Below are positions 1-8,687 of a stretch of DNA of 64,000 bases, piece by piece. How positions within the stretch are numbered: position 1 is the first letter of the stretch; every line of letters starts with the position of its first letter. Below the pieces are notes generated by a model. It was not told the origin of the DNA, did no database searches, and saw only the letters and a program-made list of their open reading frames with translations. This DNA comes from Verrucomicrobiota bacterium (GTDB lineage: Bacteria > Verrucomicrobiota > Verrucomicrobiia > Opitutales > Opitutaceae), in assembly GCA_023432225.1 (NCBI GenBank), contig JAEYUW010000033.1, positions 264,265 to 328,264 of the forward strand, written 5' to 3'. Made by a program: the position numbers and the translations under genes.

Positions 1-131
1 CTTGCCGTGCGCGCAGATTGCCCTGCGCCCACCAAGAAACGCGCAGCCTTTCCGCTCCACTCGCGAGCGCCCCCGCCGATTTCTAGGCACGGGCCAAATC
101 GTTCACACCTCGGTTTACGAACCGCACTCCC

Positions 132-2087
132 ATGTCCCGATCCTTCACGATTGCCCGCCGCGTCAGCCTCGGCTTCGCGCTCCTGCTTGTCATCACGCTC
201 CTGCTCGGCGCGTCCTCCGCGTGGTGGATGCGCGTCGCCGCCCGCGACGCCAGCTACCTCTCGACCGCGATCGCGCCCGAGGCCGACGCCGCCTCGCGGC
301 TCGCCCAAGCCTCCGCGCGCATGCAACTCGCCGCGCGCACCTACAGCCTCACCGGTGATCCCGTCCAGCTGGACCTCGCGCACAAGAGTCTGGCCGAGGT
401 TGAAAAAGCTCTCGAAGCATGCCGCGATCTCGCCCGCCGCCAGCCCTCGCTCGCCGCGCTTGCGCGTGGCGTCACGCAAGCCGAAGCCACCTTGGCCGCC
501 TATCGCGCGGGATTCGACGCCACCGCCGCCAATCTCGCCGAACTCGCGCAGATTCGCACCGAACTCGACGCCATCGCACAGAAGTTCACCACGCACATCG
601 ACGCCTACTCCGCGGCCCAGGAACAGGCCCTCGCCGACGAGATCGCCCGCGGCGAACCCGTCGCGAAGGTCGAGGAGCGCCGCCAGAAATTCGCGTCCGC
701 CAGCGAACTCTCCCGTCTCGGCAATCTGGTCCGCATCGCCAACTTCAAAAGCCAGGCCCTGCGCGACGCCGACTGGGTGGAGAAAGTCATCCCGCACTTC
801 GACCAGATCGACCGCACCATCGACGCCCTGCTCCTCACCACGCGCCAGGAAAAGAATCTCGTCGAGCTCCGCACCGCCGACACCGCCGCGCAGAATTACC
901 GCGCCGGCATCCTCCGCATCACGCGAAACCTCGCGGACGCGAAAACGCTGATGGCGCAACGCGCCAAAGCCGCCGCCGACTTCGACGCCATCGTCGCCGC
1001 CGTGCTCGAGAGCTCGCTCCAAGACACCTCCGCGCAAGCCCACAGCTCCTCCGGCACCCTCAGCCGCACCAGCCGCCTCGCGCTCGGAGGGCTGGCTACC
1101 GCCCTGGTCCTCGGCCCGCTCGCCGCCTGGGTGATCGTGCGCGCACTGAATCGCATCCTGCGCGAGACCTCAGTCGGTTTGACCCAGGGCGCCATCCAGA
1201 TCGCGTCCGCCTCCAGTCAGGTTTCCTCCACCAGCCAGGGCCTCGCCCAAGGCGCCAGCGAGCAGGCCGCGTCGCTGGAGGAAATCAGCTCCTCCCTCGA
1301 GGAACTCGCCAGCACGACCAAGCACAACGCCACCAATGCCAGCGCGGCCAAAACGGCCGCGGACGAAGCGCGCACCAGCGCGGAAAACGGCGCCCAGGAG
1401 ATGGAGAAGATGCAGCAGGCGATGGCCGGCATCCGCCAGTCGTCCCACGACATTTCCAAAATCATCAAGACCATCGACGAGATCGCCTTTCAAACGAACA
1501 TCCTCGCGCTCAACGCCGCCGTCGAAGCCGCCCGCGCCGGCGAAGCCGGCGCCGGTTTCGCCGTCGTCGCCGACGAGGTGCGCACGCTCGCGCAGCGTTG
1601 CGCCGTCGCCGCGCGCGAGACGAACGAGAAGATCTCCGACGCCACGCACCGCAGCGAACAGGGCGCCACCCTCTCCGCCAGCGTCACGCAAAGCCTTCAG
1701 GCCATCGTCACCCGGTCGCGCGAAGTCGATCGTCTGATCGCCGAAGTCGCCACCGCCTCCCGCGAGCAAAGCGCCGGCCTGGAACAAGTGAACACCGCGG
1801 TCACGCAGATGGACAAGGTCACCCAGTCCAACGCCGCCAGCGCCGAGGAAGCCGCCAGTGCCGCCGAGGAACTCAACGCGCAGTCCGTGGAAATGCGCCA
1901 CGCGGCGAGCAGTCTCGCCGCGCTCGTCGGACTCGTCGAGTCGGCCGGCGACGATGACCTCGCGCCGCGCAAGCCCCTCAAGCCCTCGCGCCTCACGGCC
2001 GCCCCGAGCGACGCCTTCACGCGCGCTCCGCTTCGCCGGTCCGCCGCCCCCGCGGAACCCGAGCCGGTCGAGCTGCATTTCCGCTGA
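132..2087 (+). CDS. Methyl-accepting chemotaxis protein
   Basis: A 651-residue transmembrane chemoreceptor that would pass ligand signals to CheA/CheW. A first membrane helix lies at about residues 10-31, followed by a ~280-residue mainly helical extracytoplasmic region and a second membrane helix at about 316-338. The cytoplasmic part is a long Ala/Ser/Glu-rich coiled coil with the conserved hairpin tip (DEIAFQTNILALNAAVEAAR, then AGFAVVADEVR). No clear HAMP domain separates helix 2 from the signalling coil, and there is no C-terminal NWETF-type CheR-binding peptide. The ATG start is preceded by a CT-rich stretch rather than a Shine-Dalgarno. No che genes are nearby, so it is an orphan receptor; the ligand is unknown. 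Confidence 0.95.
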   Translation: MSRSFTIARRVSLGFALLLVITLLLGASSAWWMRVAARDASYLSTAIAPEADAASRLAQASARMQLAARTYSLTGDPVQLDLAHKSLAEVEKALEACRDLARRQPSLAALARGVTQAEATLAAYRAGFDATAANLAELAQIRTELDAIAQKFTTHIDAYSAAQEQALADEIARGEPVAKVEERRQKFASASELSRLGNLVRIANFKSQALRDADWVEKVIPHFDQIDRTIDALLLTTRQEKNLVELRTADTAAQNYRAGILRITRNLADAKTLMAQRAKAAADFDAIVAAVLESSLQDTSAQAHSSSGTLSRTSRLALGGLATALVLGPLAAWVIVRALNRILRETSVGLTQGAIQIASASSQVSSTSQGLAQGASEQAASLEEISSSLEELASTTKHNATNASAAKTAADEARTSAENGAQEMEKMQQAMAGIRQSSHDISKIIKTIDEIAFQTNILALNAAVEAARAGEAGAGFAVVADEVRTLAQRCAVAARETNEKISDATHRSEQGATLSASVTQSLQAIVTRSREVDRLIAEVATASREQSAGLEQVNTAVTQMDKVTQSNAASAEEAASAAEELNAQSVEMRHAASSLAALVGLVESAGDDDLAPRKPLKPSRLTAAPSDAFTRAPLRRSAAPAEPEPVELHFR

Positions 2088-2441
2088 TTAGGGGTAGTCA
2101 GCGAGCATGCCGCCGGCGCCCATCAGGGCCCGGCGGCCTAAATTTTGAGCACTCGCGCGCGCGCGCCGGAGCGGTTTCGGGCGCAGCGACAGTCCGCCAC
2201 TCGCAAGAATTTCGCCGGGGGCGTGAGTGCGAATGCCTCACGGCTTCCGCTACGCCGACACGCTTTCGCAGCCGCGCAGTGCGACCAGCTTTCCGCTCAA
2301 TCGAAAATCGAGCATCCCCGCTCGCGCCCTGCACCACCGGCTGGAGGGCGGCGCTCCGTCGCCGTCGCGCAGCTGACGCGCGATGTGTCAGTGGCAGGGC
2401 AGAGCGGTCCGCTCCGCCGCGAGCGGAAATCGGCGCGCGCC
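2088..2441. other. Gene-free gap between mcp and nth
   Basis: Convergent gap with no convincing gene. It holds a terminator-like hairpin after the chemoreceptor gene and, near 2391-2425, a degenerate copy of the GC palindrome (AGAGCGGTCCGCTCCGCC) that also occurs in the element at 18660. Open frames here are by-products of high GC. Confidence 0.6.
2109..2146 (+). terminator. Probable intrinsic terminator of the chemoreceptor gene
   Basis: GCCGCCGG and CCGGCGGC arms form a GC-rich hairpin beginning 21 nt after the stop codon, followed by CTAAATTTT. The U-tract is short and interrupted, so terminator function is likely but not certain. Confidence 0.45.
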
Positions 2442-3110
2442 TCACTTCCGCGTCTTCACCGGCCGTTTTCGCTCGGGGAACAACGTGCGGCAAATCTCGC
2501 ACCCCGTGCCGTCGCACCCGTGCGCCGTGCAGTGTTCTCGTCCGTAGTAGATGATCTGCAAATGCAGCGGATTCCACTGCTCGCGCGGAAACAATTTCTT
2601 CAGGTCGCGTTCCGTCTGTTCGACGTTCGCGCCGCTCGTGAGCTTCCAGCGCTGCGCGAGCCGGTGGATGTGCGTGTCGACCGGAAACGCCGGCACGCCA
2701 AACGCCTGACTCATCACCACCGATGCCGTCTTGTGACCGACGCCGGGCAATTCCTCCAGCTCCTCGAACGTCCGCGGCACCGCGCCGCCGTAGCGCTCCA
2801 TCAACAACCGCGAGAGGCCGCTGATCGCCTTTGCTTTCTGCGGCGAGAGCCCGCACGGCCGGATGATTTCCTGAATCTTCGCCACCGGCACGTGCTGCAT
2901 CGCGGCGGGATTATCCGCGAGTCGCCAGAGATGCGGCGTGACTTCGTTGACGCGTTTGTCGGTGCACTGCGCCGACAGCAGCACCGCCACGAGCAGCGTG
3001 TAGGCGTCGCGATGTTCGAGCGGAATCGGCGGGTTCGGATAAAGCTCGGTCAAGCGCCGCGCGACGTAGTCGGCGCGGGCTTGTTTCGAGGCGAAATCCG
3101 GAGCGGGCAT
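2442..3110 (-). CDS. nth: Endonuclease III (DNA glycosylase/AP lyase)
   Basis: A 222-residue base-excision-repair enzyme that removes oxidised pyrimidines and nicks the AP site. The helix-hairpin-helix LPGVGHKTASVV carries the catalytic Lys, and VDTHIHR carries the catalytic Asp. Four cysteines at the C-terminus should hold a 4Fe-4S cluster, but the spacing visible here is C-x4-C-x4-C-x2-C, not the classical C-x6-C-x2-C-x5-C. The frame stays open upstream of 3110, but the added residues are low-complexity Arg/Pro, so the ATG at 3110 (MPAPDFASKQ) is the likely start. It stands alone, 52 bp from the PEP-CTERM gene. Confidence 0.93.
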   Translation of the reverse strand: MPAPDFASKQARADYVARRLTELYPNPPIPLEHRDAYTLLVAVLLSAQCTDKRVNEVTPHLWRLADNPAAMQHVPVAKIQEIIRPCGLSPQKAKAISGLSRLLMERYGGAVPRTFEELEELPGVGHKTASVVMSQAFGVPAFPVDTHIHRLAQRWKLTSGANVEQTERDLKKLFPREQWNPLHLQIIYYGREHCTAHGCDGTGCEICRTLFPERKRPVKTRK

Positions 3111-3162
3111 CAGCGAACGCGTAGCGGCTCGCCCCGGCGCCGCAAGTCCGCGTTGCGCTGGA

Positions 3163-3756
3163 TCAGGAGCCGCTCGACGCCGAAACGGTGGCGGTCGTGC
3201 GACGCCGCCAGGCCACGACACCGAACATCACCAGACCGGCGAGCGCGGCGTAGGTGGCCGGTTCGGGCACGGCGGAAACGGCCGTCAGCTGGTCGGCACT
3301 CAGCGACAGCGTCGCGGCGCCGAGAAACTCGCCGCCGCTGAGACGCCACGAGGTAACCTGCGCGAAATTAAATCCGCCGCTCGCCGTGAGCGAGGATTGC
3401 ACCGTGGTGAGATTCGCGGCGCTGAAACTCGAGACCAGGAACGTGCTCGTCGCGCTCTCGCCGTTGTCGTTGAGCAACGTGATGGCGAAGCTCGCCGCGT
3501 CGTTGCCGCCGGCATCGATCTGCGCGGCAAGCGCGAGCGTGTCGTAGCCGGTGAGGTTCCACGTGCCGGCAAACTCGGCGCCCATCGTGTCATCGGTGCT
3601 GCCGGTGAACGTGTAGACGCCGGTGCCTTGCTGGCCCGTCCAGTCGCCGAGGAGCGTCGGGTTCGCGCCCGAGAAATCATTGAGCGTCACCTGAGCCGAG
3701 GCCGCAGCGACCGAGCCGAGAAGAGAGACGAACGCGAAGAGAACACGGATTTTCAT
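3163..3756 (-). CDS. PEP-CTERM sorting domain protein, small
   Basis: A 197-residue exported protein: signal peptide (MKIRVLFAFVSLLGSVAAASAQ), a ~145-residue beta-rich Ser/Thr/Gly/Asn body, and a C-terminal sorting signal made of VPEPATYAAL, a hydrophobic helix and WRRR. PEP-CTERM signals are processed by exosortase-type transpeptidases, and such proteins often sit in the outer envelope or extracellular matrix; no exosortase gene is in this window. The ATG lies 5 nt after the stop of the upstream nuclease gene, so the two are probably one transcript. The function of the body domain is not recognised. Confidence 0.85.
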   Translation of the reverse strand: MKIRVLFAFVSLLGSVAAASAQVTLNDFSGANPTLLGDWTGQQGTGVYTFTGSTDDTMGAEFAGTWNLTGYDTLALAAQIDAGGNDAASFAITLLNDNGESATSTFLVSSFSAANLTTVQSSLTASGGFNFAQVTSWRLSGGEFLGAATLSLSADQLTAVSAVPEPATYAALAGLVMFGVVAWRRRTTATVSASSGS

Positions 3757-3761
3757 GGGTG

Positions 3762-6700
3762 TTAGTAAGGCAGGTTGAAGACGAAGTCCGTCGTGCCGGC
3801 CGTCGCGCCGGGACGCTGGACCAGCAGCAGCGCACCGGCGGGCACAACGATCGTGTCGCTGTTCGCGCCGCCGGAGAGCGCGATCCAGTGAGAGCCGTTG
3901 TAGACGTAGCCCACCCACGTGGTGCCGTTGTGCAGGTAAAGCTGATCCGCGGCGGTGGTGGTGCCGGAGCGCCAGCCGCTGAGGCGCGTCTGGAAGGCCA
4001 GCGCGCCGAGCGTGGTATCGATCGGGAAGCCGTGCGTGAGCGTGGTGGCGCCGGCGTTGGCGATCGGCTGGCGATACGTGCAGCCGAGGACGCGACCGGT
4101 CACCGTCACTGTTTTGGTCGCGCCGCGACGGAGAATCGCGAAGCCGGAACCCGGGCGGAGCGTGGCATCGCTGGCGTTGGCCGTGGTCGTGGAGCGACGC
4201 CAGTAGCCGAGCGCGGTGTCGTAGAAATACGTCAGTGCGGTGGCGCCGGAGCGGATCTGAACGTTGTCGGCATTCGCGGTGGAAGTGCCGCCCTGCAGCG
4301 TCGCGGAGCCGAACAGCGTGCCGAGCGTATCGATCGCGACCAGTTCGAAGGTGTCGCCGACCGCCACGCCGAGCGCGGTGAGATCGGTGTTCTTGAGCGT
4401 GAGGGTCGTCGCGGTGTTGTTCGCGATGTCGACGAGCTTGCCGGACGCGTTGCCGCTGGTGAAGCGCACCGCCCACGGCGCGGCGGCGGCGCCGAGCACG
4501 CCGCTGGTCCAGCCGCCGGACGCGTGCGTGAGCGTCGTCGCGGTGAACGCGGCAACCTTGCCGGCCTTGATGCCGGCGAGCGGACCCGCGGGGTCATCGA
4601 ACGGAACCCCGAAGGCGAGCGTGCGGCCGTTGGTGAGCGTGAAGTTCATGTAGCCCACCGGCACGGTCGCGACGCTGTCGGCGACGAGGCGGAAGAACTC
4701 CTTCGACTGCGTGGCCGACACGGAAGCGAGGAGCGTCTCGGCGCTGGCCGTCGACGACTCGACCGTGGTCGCGACAGTCGACCACGTGACGAGGTCGGTG
4801 GATTTCTGCACCGTGACCGTGACGTCGGTGGCGCTCAGCGCGCGGTTGTAGCGGAAGGCGAAGCTGCTGCTCTCGAGCGCGCCGGTCGGCAGCGCGGCCG
4901 CGGAGGCGGCGTTCGGATCGCTGCCGAGAACGTATTCGAGAACGTTGGCGACGCCGTCGCCGTCCGGATCGGCCGCGTCCGCGGCGTTGCCGGTGTTGTC
5001 CGTGGAGCCGAAGTGCGTCTGGCGCCAGGACTGTTGCGCGGAAAGCACGGTCACCGTCGCCGCGGAGCTCGTGGCGGAGCCGCCGGAGTTGGTGACCACG
5101 ACATCGTAGTCGCCGGCGTCGGCGAGCGTGACGTTGGAGAGAACCAGCGCGGCGGTGGTGGCGGTGGCGTTGCCAGAGATCGGCTGCTCGCCCTTGCGCC
5201 ACTGGTAGGTGAGCGCGTTACCGGAAGCGGTGACGCTCAGCGTCGTGCTGGCGCCGAGGGCGACGCTGCGCGAGGTGGGCGAGACCGTGATCGTGGGCGC
5301 GGGGTCGGGCGTGCTGAAGCTGAAGTCGTCGATCGCGAGCGCGTGGTCGTTGCCGCTGTCGTTCGCGTCGGTCCAGCGGAGGACGAGGGTCTGGCCGGCG
5401 CCCCACGTCAGTCCGGTCACGGTGGCGCTGATTGCGGTGCGGTTGGCGTTGGCGTTGCCGTCGAGCGCCCCGGCGGTGCTGCCGACAGTGGGCGAAGTGA
5501 AGTTGAGCACGGCCGCCGGGTTAAAGGTGCCGGCATTCACGCTGGTGGCGCCGACGCTGTATTCGAACGAAAGCGACTGCGCGGCGGTGTTGCCGCCGTT
5601 GCGCCATTGTTCGCCGATGTAGCTGAGCGTGAATTGCGAGATGGTGCGGCCGGTGGTGTTCACCAACACGAGACCGAAGCGGGAGATGGTGCTGTTGCTC
5701 GAGATGGTGCCGAGCGCGCGGTCGGAGATCGGATTGGCTCCCGCGACGCCGAAGGAGAAGGCGCTGCCGGTGTTGCTGGTGCCGGTGCTGATATTGAACA
5801 ACGCGTTCGTGCCGGTGCCGCCGAACTTCGCGAGATGCCAGCCGCCGAGATCCATCGCGTTGAACGGCGCGCTGTCGAACGCGTGCGGTCCCGCGCCGGA
5901 GAGCGCGAACGTGCCGCTGGTCGGCAGCGTGTCGAAGTTCTGCGTGTAGGAACCGCCCGAATAGGCCACTTGGCCAGGCAGGATCGTCTTCAGCGTGAGC
6001 GCGGCGGCCGCACTCGTGGCGGGCAGGCCGACGCCATTGCTGATCGTCACGGTGTAGTTGCCGAGTTCGGTCTCGCTGACGTTGGCCACGCTGAGCGTCG
6101 CGCTCGTGGCGCCGGAGATGTTGCCGGCGTTGGCGAGCGGAATGCCGTCCTTGCTCCACTGGTAAGCGAGCGGCGTGGTGCCGCGCGCGGCGACGGTGAA
6201 CGTCGCGGTGCTGCCGGCGATCACGCTGGTGGCGGTGGGCGGCGTGACGATCGTCGGCGCGGCCGCGTTGACTTGCAGCGCGGCGGCCGTGCTCGTGGCG
6301 GAGCTCACGGAGTTGGTGACGATGACGTCGTAGAGGGCCGCGTCGGCGGACTGGACGTTCGTGAGCGTGAGCGTGGCGGAGGTGGCGCCGGAAACGTTGC
6401 CGCCGTTGGTGAGCGACTGCGTGTTTTTGCGCCACTGGTAACTGAGCGTCGCCGAGCCATTGGCGACGACGTTGAAGATCGCGGTCGTGCCCGCCGAGAC
6501 GGTCTGCGCCGTGGGCGCGGTGGTGATCGAGGGCGCGATGCCGGTGATGTCGAGCACGGCGGCGCTGCTGGTGGTGGAGCCGACGTTGTTCGAAACCGTC
6601 ACGGTGTAGCTGCCGGTGTCGGTGGCTTCGACGGGATTGAAGGTCAGCGAGGTGCCGGTCTCGCCCGGGATTTCAACATCGTCCTTCGACCATTGGTAAC

Positions 6701-7655
6701 TGAGCGGCGCGTCGCCGGTGGCGGAGACGGAGAACGTCACGGAGCCGCCGAGCGTGACGGTTTGCGAGGACGGATGCGTCGCGATGACGGGCATGCCGCT
6801 GACGGTCTGACCGTCGACCTTGGTGCGGAGGACGTTGGCGGTCGCCGAAGGGAGCGCGGTGAGGAACGTGAAACCGGTGTCGGCCTCGATTTGCGCGATG
6901 GAGGTGACGTAATTCGTCCACGGGTCGCTGCGGACGCCGGAGATGTTCGGGATGCGGATCGCGATGACGCGCGTCGCGGTCGTGACGCGATCGATGGCCA
7001 TCCCCGAGCCGGTCGGCACGACGAGGACGATTTTCCACACATAGCCGGGAATCGCGACGCCGCTGGCGATGGTGGAGCCGGAGTAGTGGCTGCCACCGCA
7101 GGTGATGAGCAGCTCGTTGCCTTGGGAGGCGAGCGTGCGGCAATACGTCTCGAAGTTGGCCCACACGCCCTGGTTGTTGTCGGGCGTCTGCGGAACCATG
7201 TTGGTCATGTAGAAAACGATCTTGTTGTTCGCCGCGTCGACCGTGCGGTCGGCCGAGGGACACATATGGCCGCGATCGTAGCCGGAGCCGGAATAGTCGC
7301 CGGTGCCCACAATCGTGAAGCTCGCGGGCAGGCCGGGATCAGTGGCAAAACTGGAGCGGCCGCTGCCGCCGACGTCCTCGGTCGTCAGATCCCAGCTCAC
7401 CCAGTTGGCGACGCGCCGGGTGTCGTTGTAGTCCATCGCGTATTCGTCGCGCTGGATGAGGTAATTGACGTGATTGGACGACGTGGATGTCGCGCTGCTC
7501 GGATTGCCGAGCTGCATCTGGTAAGCGACGCCGATCTTGGCGTAGCCGGCGACGGCGTTGAACAGCACCGCCGCACACAGCGCGACGGCGAGAAGCGAAT
7601 GCGTCGCACGCGCGACGACGACGCGGAGGCAGACGCCTCCCAAGAAGGATTGCAT
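3762..7655 (-). CDS. Secreted DNA/RNA non-specific endonuclease with Ig-like repeats
   Basis: About 1297 residues. A signal peptide is followed by a DNA/RNA non-specific endonuclease domain with DRGHMCPSADR at about residues 127-137 (DRGH catalytic motif) and the downstream TNMVPQTPDNN segment with the metal-binding Asn. Then come three Ig-like domains (each with YQW and a VTVSN/VTNS strand), a ~220-residue lectin-like beta domain beginning near PGQVAYSGGSY, a fourth Ig-like domain, a short calcium-type linker (DPDGDGVANVLEYVLGSDPN) and a ~280-residue C-terminal beta domain resembling families known mainly from Verrucomicrobiota. It likely digests extracellular nucleic acid as a nutrient. The frame is open to a TTG at 7733, but the ATG at 7655 gives a clean signal peptide. 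The protein lacks its own PEP-CTERM; its neighbours on both sides have one. Confidence 0.85.
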   Translation of the reverse strand: MQSFLGGVCLRVVVARATHSLLAVALCAAVLFNAVAGYAKIGVAYQMQLGNPSSATSTSSNHVNYLIQRDEYAMDYNDTRRVANWVSWDLTTEDVGGSGRSSFATDPGLPASFTIVGTGDYSGSGYDRGHMCPSADRTVDAANNKIVFYMTNMVPQTPDNNQGVWANFETYCRTLASQGNELLITCGGSHYSGSTIASGVAIPGYVWKIVLVVPTGSGMAIDRVTTATRVIAIRIPNISGVRSDPWTNYVTSIAQIEADTGFTFLTALPSATANVLRTKVDGQTVSGMPVIATHPSSQTVTLGGSVTFSVSATGDAPLSYQWSKDDVEIPGETGTSLTFNPVEATDTGSYTVTVSNNVGSTTSSAAVLDITGIAPSITTAPTAQTVSAGTTAIFNVVANGSATLSYQWRKNTQSLTNGGNVSGATSATLTLTNVQSADAALYDVIVTNSVSSATSTAAALQVNAAAPTIVTPPTATSVIAGSTATFTVAARGTTPLAYQWSKDGIPLANAGNISGATSATLSVANVSETELGNYTVTISNGVGLPATSAAAALTLKTILPGQVAYSGGSYTQNFDTLPTSGTFALSGAGPHAFDSAPFNAMDLGGWHLAKFGGTGTNALFNISTGTSNTGSAFSFGVAGANPISDRALGTISSNSTISRFGLVLVNTTGRTISQFTLSYIGEQWRNGGNTAAQSLSFEYSVGATSVNAGTFNPAAVLNFTSPTVGSTAGALDGNANANRTAISATVTGLTWGAGQTLVLRWTDANDSGNDHALAIDDFSFSTPDPAPTITVSPTSRSVALGASTTLSVTASGNALTYQWRKGEQPISGNATATTAALVLSNVTLADAGDYDVVVTNSGGSATSSAATVTVLSAQQSWRQTHFGSTDNTGNAADAADPDGDGVANVLEYVLGSDPNAASAAALPTGALESSSFAFRYNRALSATDVTVTVQKSTDLVTWSTVATTVESSTASAETLLASVSATQSKEFFRLVADSVATVPVGYMNFTLTNGRTLAFGVPFDDPAGPLAGIKAGKVAAFTATTLTHASGGWTSGVLGAAAAPWAVRFTSGNASGKLVDIANNTATTLTLKNTDLTALGVAVGDTFELVAIDTLGTLFGSATLQGGTSTANADNVQIRSGATALTYFYDTALGYWRRSTTTANASDATLRPGSGFAILRRGATKTVTVTGRVLGCTYRQPIANAGATTLTHGFPIDTTLGALAFQTRLSGWRSGTTTAADQLYLHNGTTWVGYVYNGSHWIALSGGANSDTIVVPAGALLLVQRPGATAGTTDFVFNLPY

Positions 7656-7778
7656 GTGGCCGAAAAACGAAACCCGCCCGCCGATGAAGACCGGCCGGCA
7701 GCAAAATAAAACGGAAGGGGAACGGTGAACCAACAGTCGGTCTCGCGTCGCCGCGGGTCCGACGAATCGTGGAGCGCC

Positions 7779-8486
7779 TCAGGTCCGCGCGCGGCGGCGG
7801 CGGATGATCACGCCCGCGAGCGCGAGCGCGCCGGCGATGGCGGCGTAGGTCGAGGGCTCGGGGACGGCGGTGATACTGGAATAGCCGAGATAGTTATCCG
7901 TGCCGGGGAGAGCGGCGTTGACGGTGGCGTTCGTCACTTGCGTCCAGACCGAGAAGTAGGTGGCCACACTCGTGCCGGCCGTCAGGTCGTAGCCGGTGTC
8001 GAGGGATGTGCGGACGAAGGCGCGATCCACGCCCTCGTTGCCCGTGTTGGTGAAGCTGAGGGCGTCGGCAATGCGCGCAGTGGAGTAGGTCGCCTGGTCG
8101 TTCCAGAGCACCAGGCTGTCGTTGCCGTTGAAAGCGGCGACGCCCGTCGTCATGACGTTGGCCGTGGAGGCGGCACGCGGCAGCGCGGCGCTGGAGTGGG
8201 CGATGAGAAACGAGTTGCCCGCCGCCAGTGAGCCGCTCAGGGCGAGGTTGCTACCCGCGGCGGTGCCGCTTTTCCAGCTCTCGGCCGCGGCATTGGAGTA
8301 GAGCGACACCGTGTAGACGGAGAGATCGATGCTCGTGGCTCCGACGTTCGTGAGCTCGATCCACTTGTTGTTGCTCGTTCCCTCGTAGTATTGGGTGAAG
8401 ACCAATTGGGCGTGCGATACGGTGGACAGCAGCGCGAACAACCCGCCGAGACGAAGGACGATGGAAGACAGGCGTTGAAGATACAT
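7779..8486 (-). CDS. Lamin-tail-like PEP-CTERM protein
   Basis: A 235-residue exported protein. The signal peptide ends near VSHAQ. The body resembles a lamin-tail domain (EGTSNNKWIELTNVGATSIDLS, later NDSLVLWND), a beta-sandwich often attached to secreted nucleases and phosphodiesterases. The C-terminus has VPEPSTYAAI, a hydrophobic helix and IRRRRART, a PEP-CTERM signal. ATG 8486 (MYLQRLSSIVLR) is preferred over a TTG 39 nt upstream. It lies upstream of the nuclease gene on the same strand and probably works with it on the cell surface. Confidence 0.82.
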   Translation of the reverse strand: MYLQRLSSIVLRLGGLFALLSTVSHAQLVFTQYYEGTSNNKWIELTNVGATSIDLSVYTVSLYSNAAAESWKSGTAAGSNLALSGSLAAGNSFLIAHSSAALPRAASTANVMTTGVAAFNGNDSLVLWNDQATYSTARIADALSFTNTGNEGVDRAFVRTSLDTGYDLTAGTSVATYFSVWTQVTNATVNAALPGTDNYLGYSSITAVPEPSTYAAIAGALALAGVIIRRRRART

Positions 8487-8687
8487 GAGGCGCGCAGGTT
8501 GCGAGAAGCGCCCCGCGCCGATCAACCCGACCAGGTTACAGCCGCGTCGAGATTACGTTACGAATGTGCGCGCGACACTCCGTCCGCCACGAACAGCGGC
8601 GCTTTCACCGCGCGAATAGTCCTTAATGCCCTCCCCCGCCTCCAAATCTCAGTTGCGCGCCGCTTCGGCCGGGGCGTAGGTTCGCGC

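Noticed and set aside
3759..7709. 1300-codon open frame antisense to the secreted nuclease
   Set aside because: Arg/Gly/Ala-rich translation with no domain; caused by high GC and the codon use of the true minus-strand gene.
8487..8687. Glycine riboswitch upstream of gcvP
   Set aside because: No conserved tandem aptamer cores visible in the 200 nt leader.
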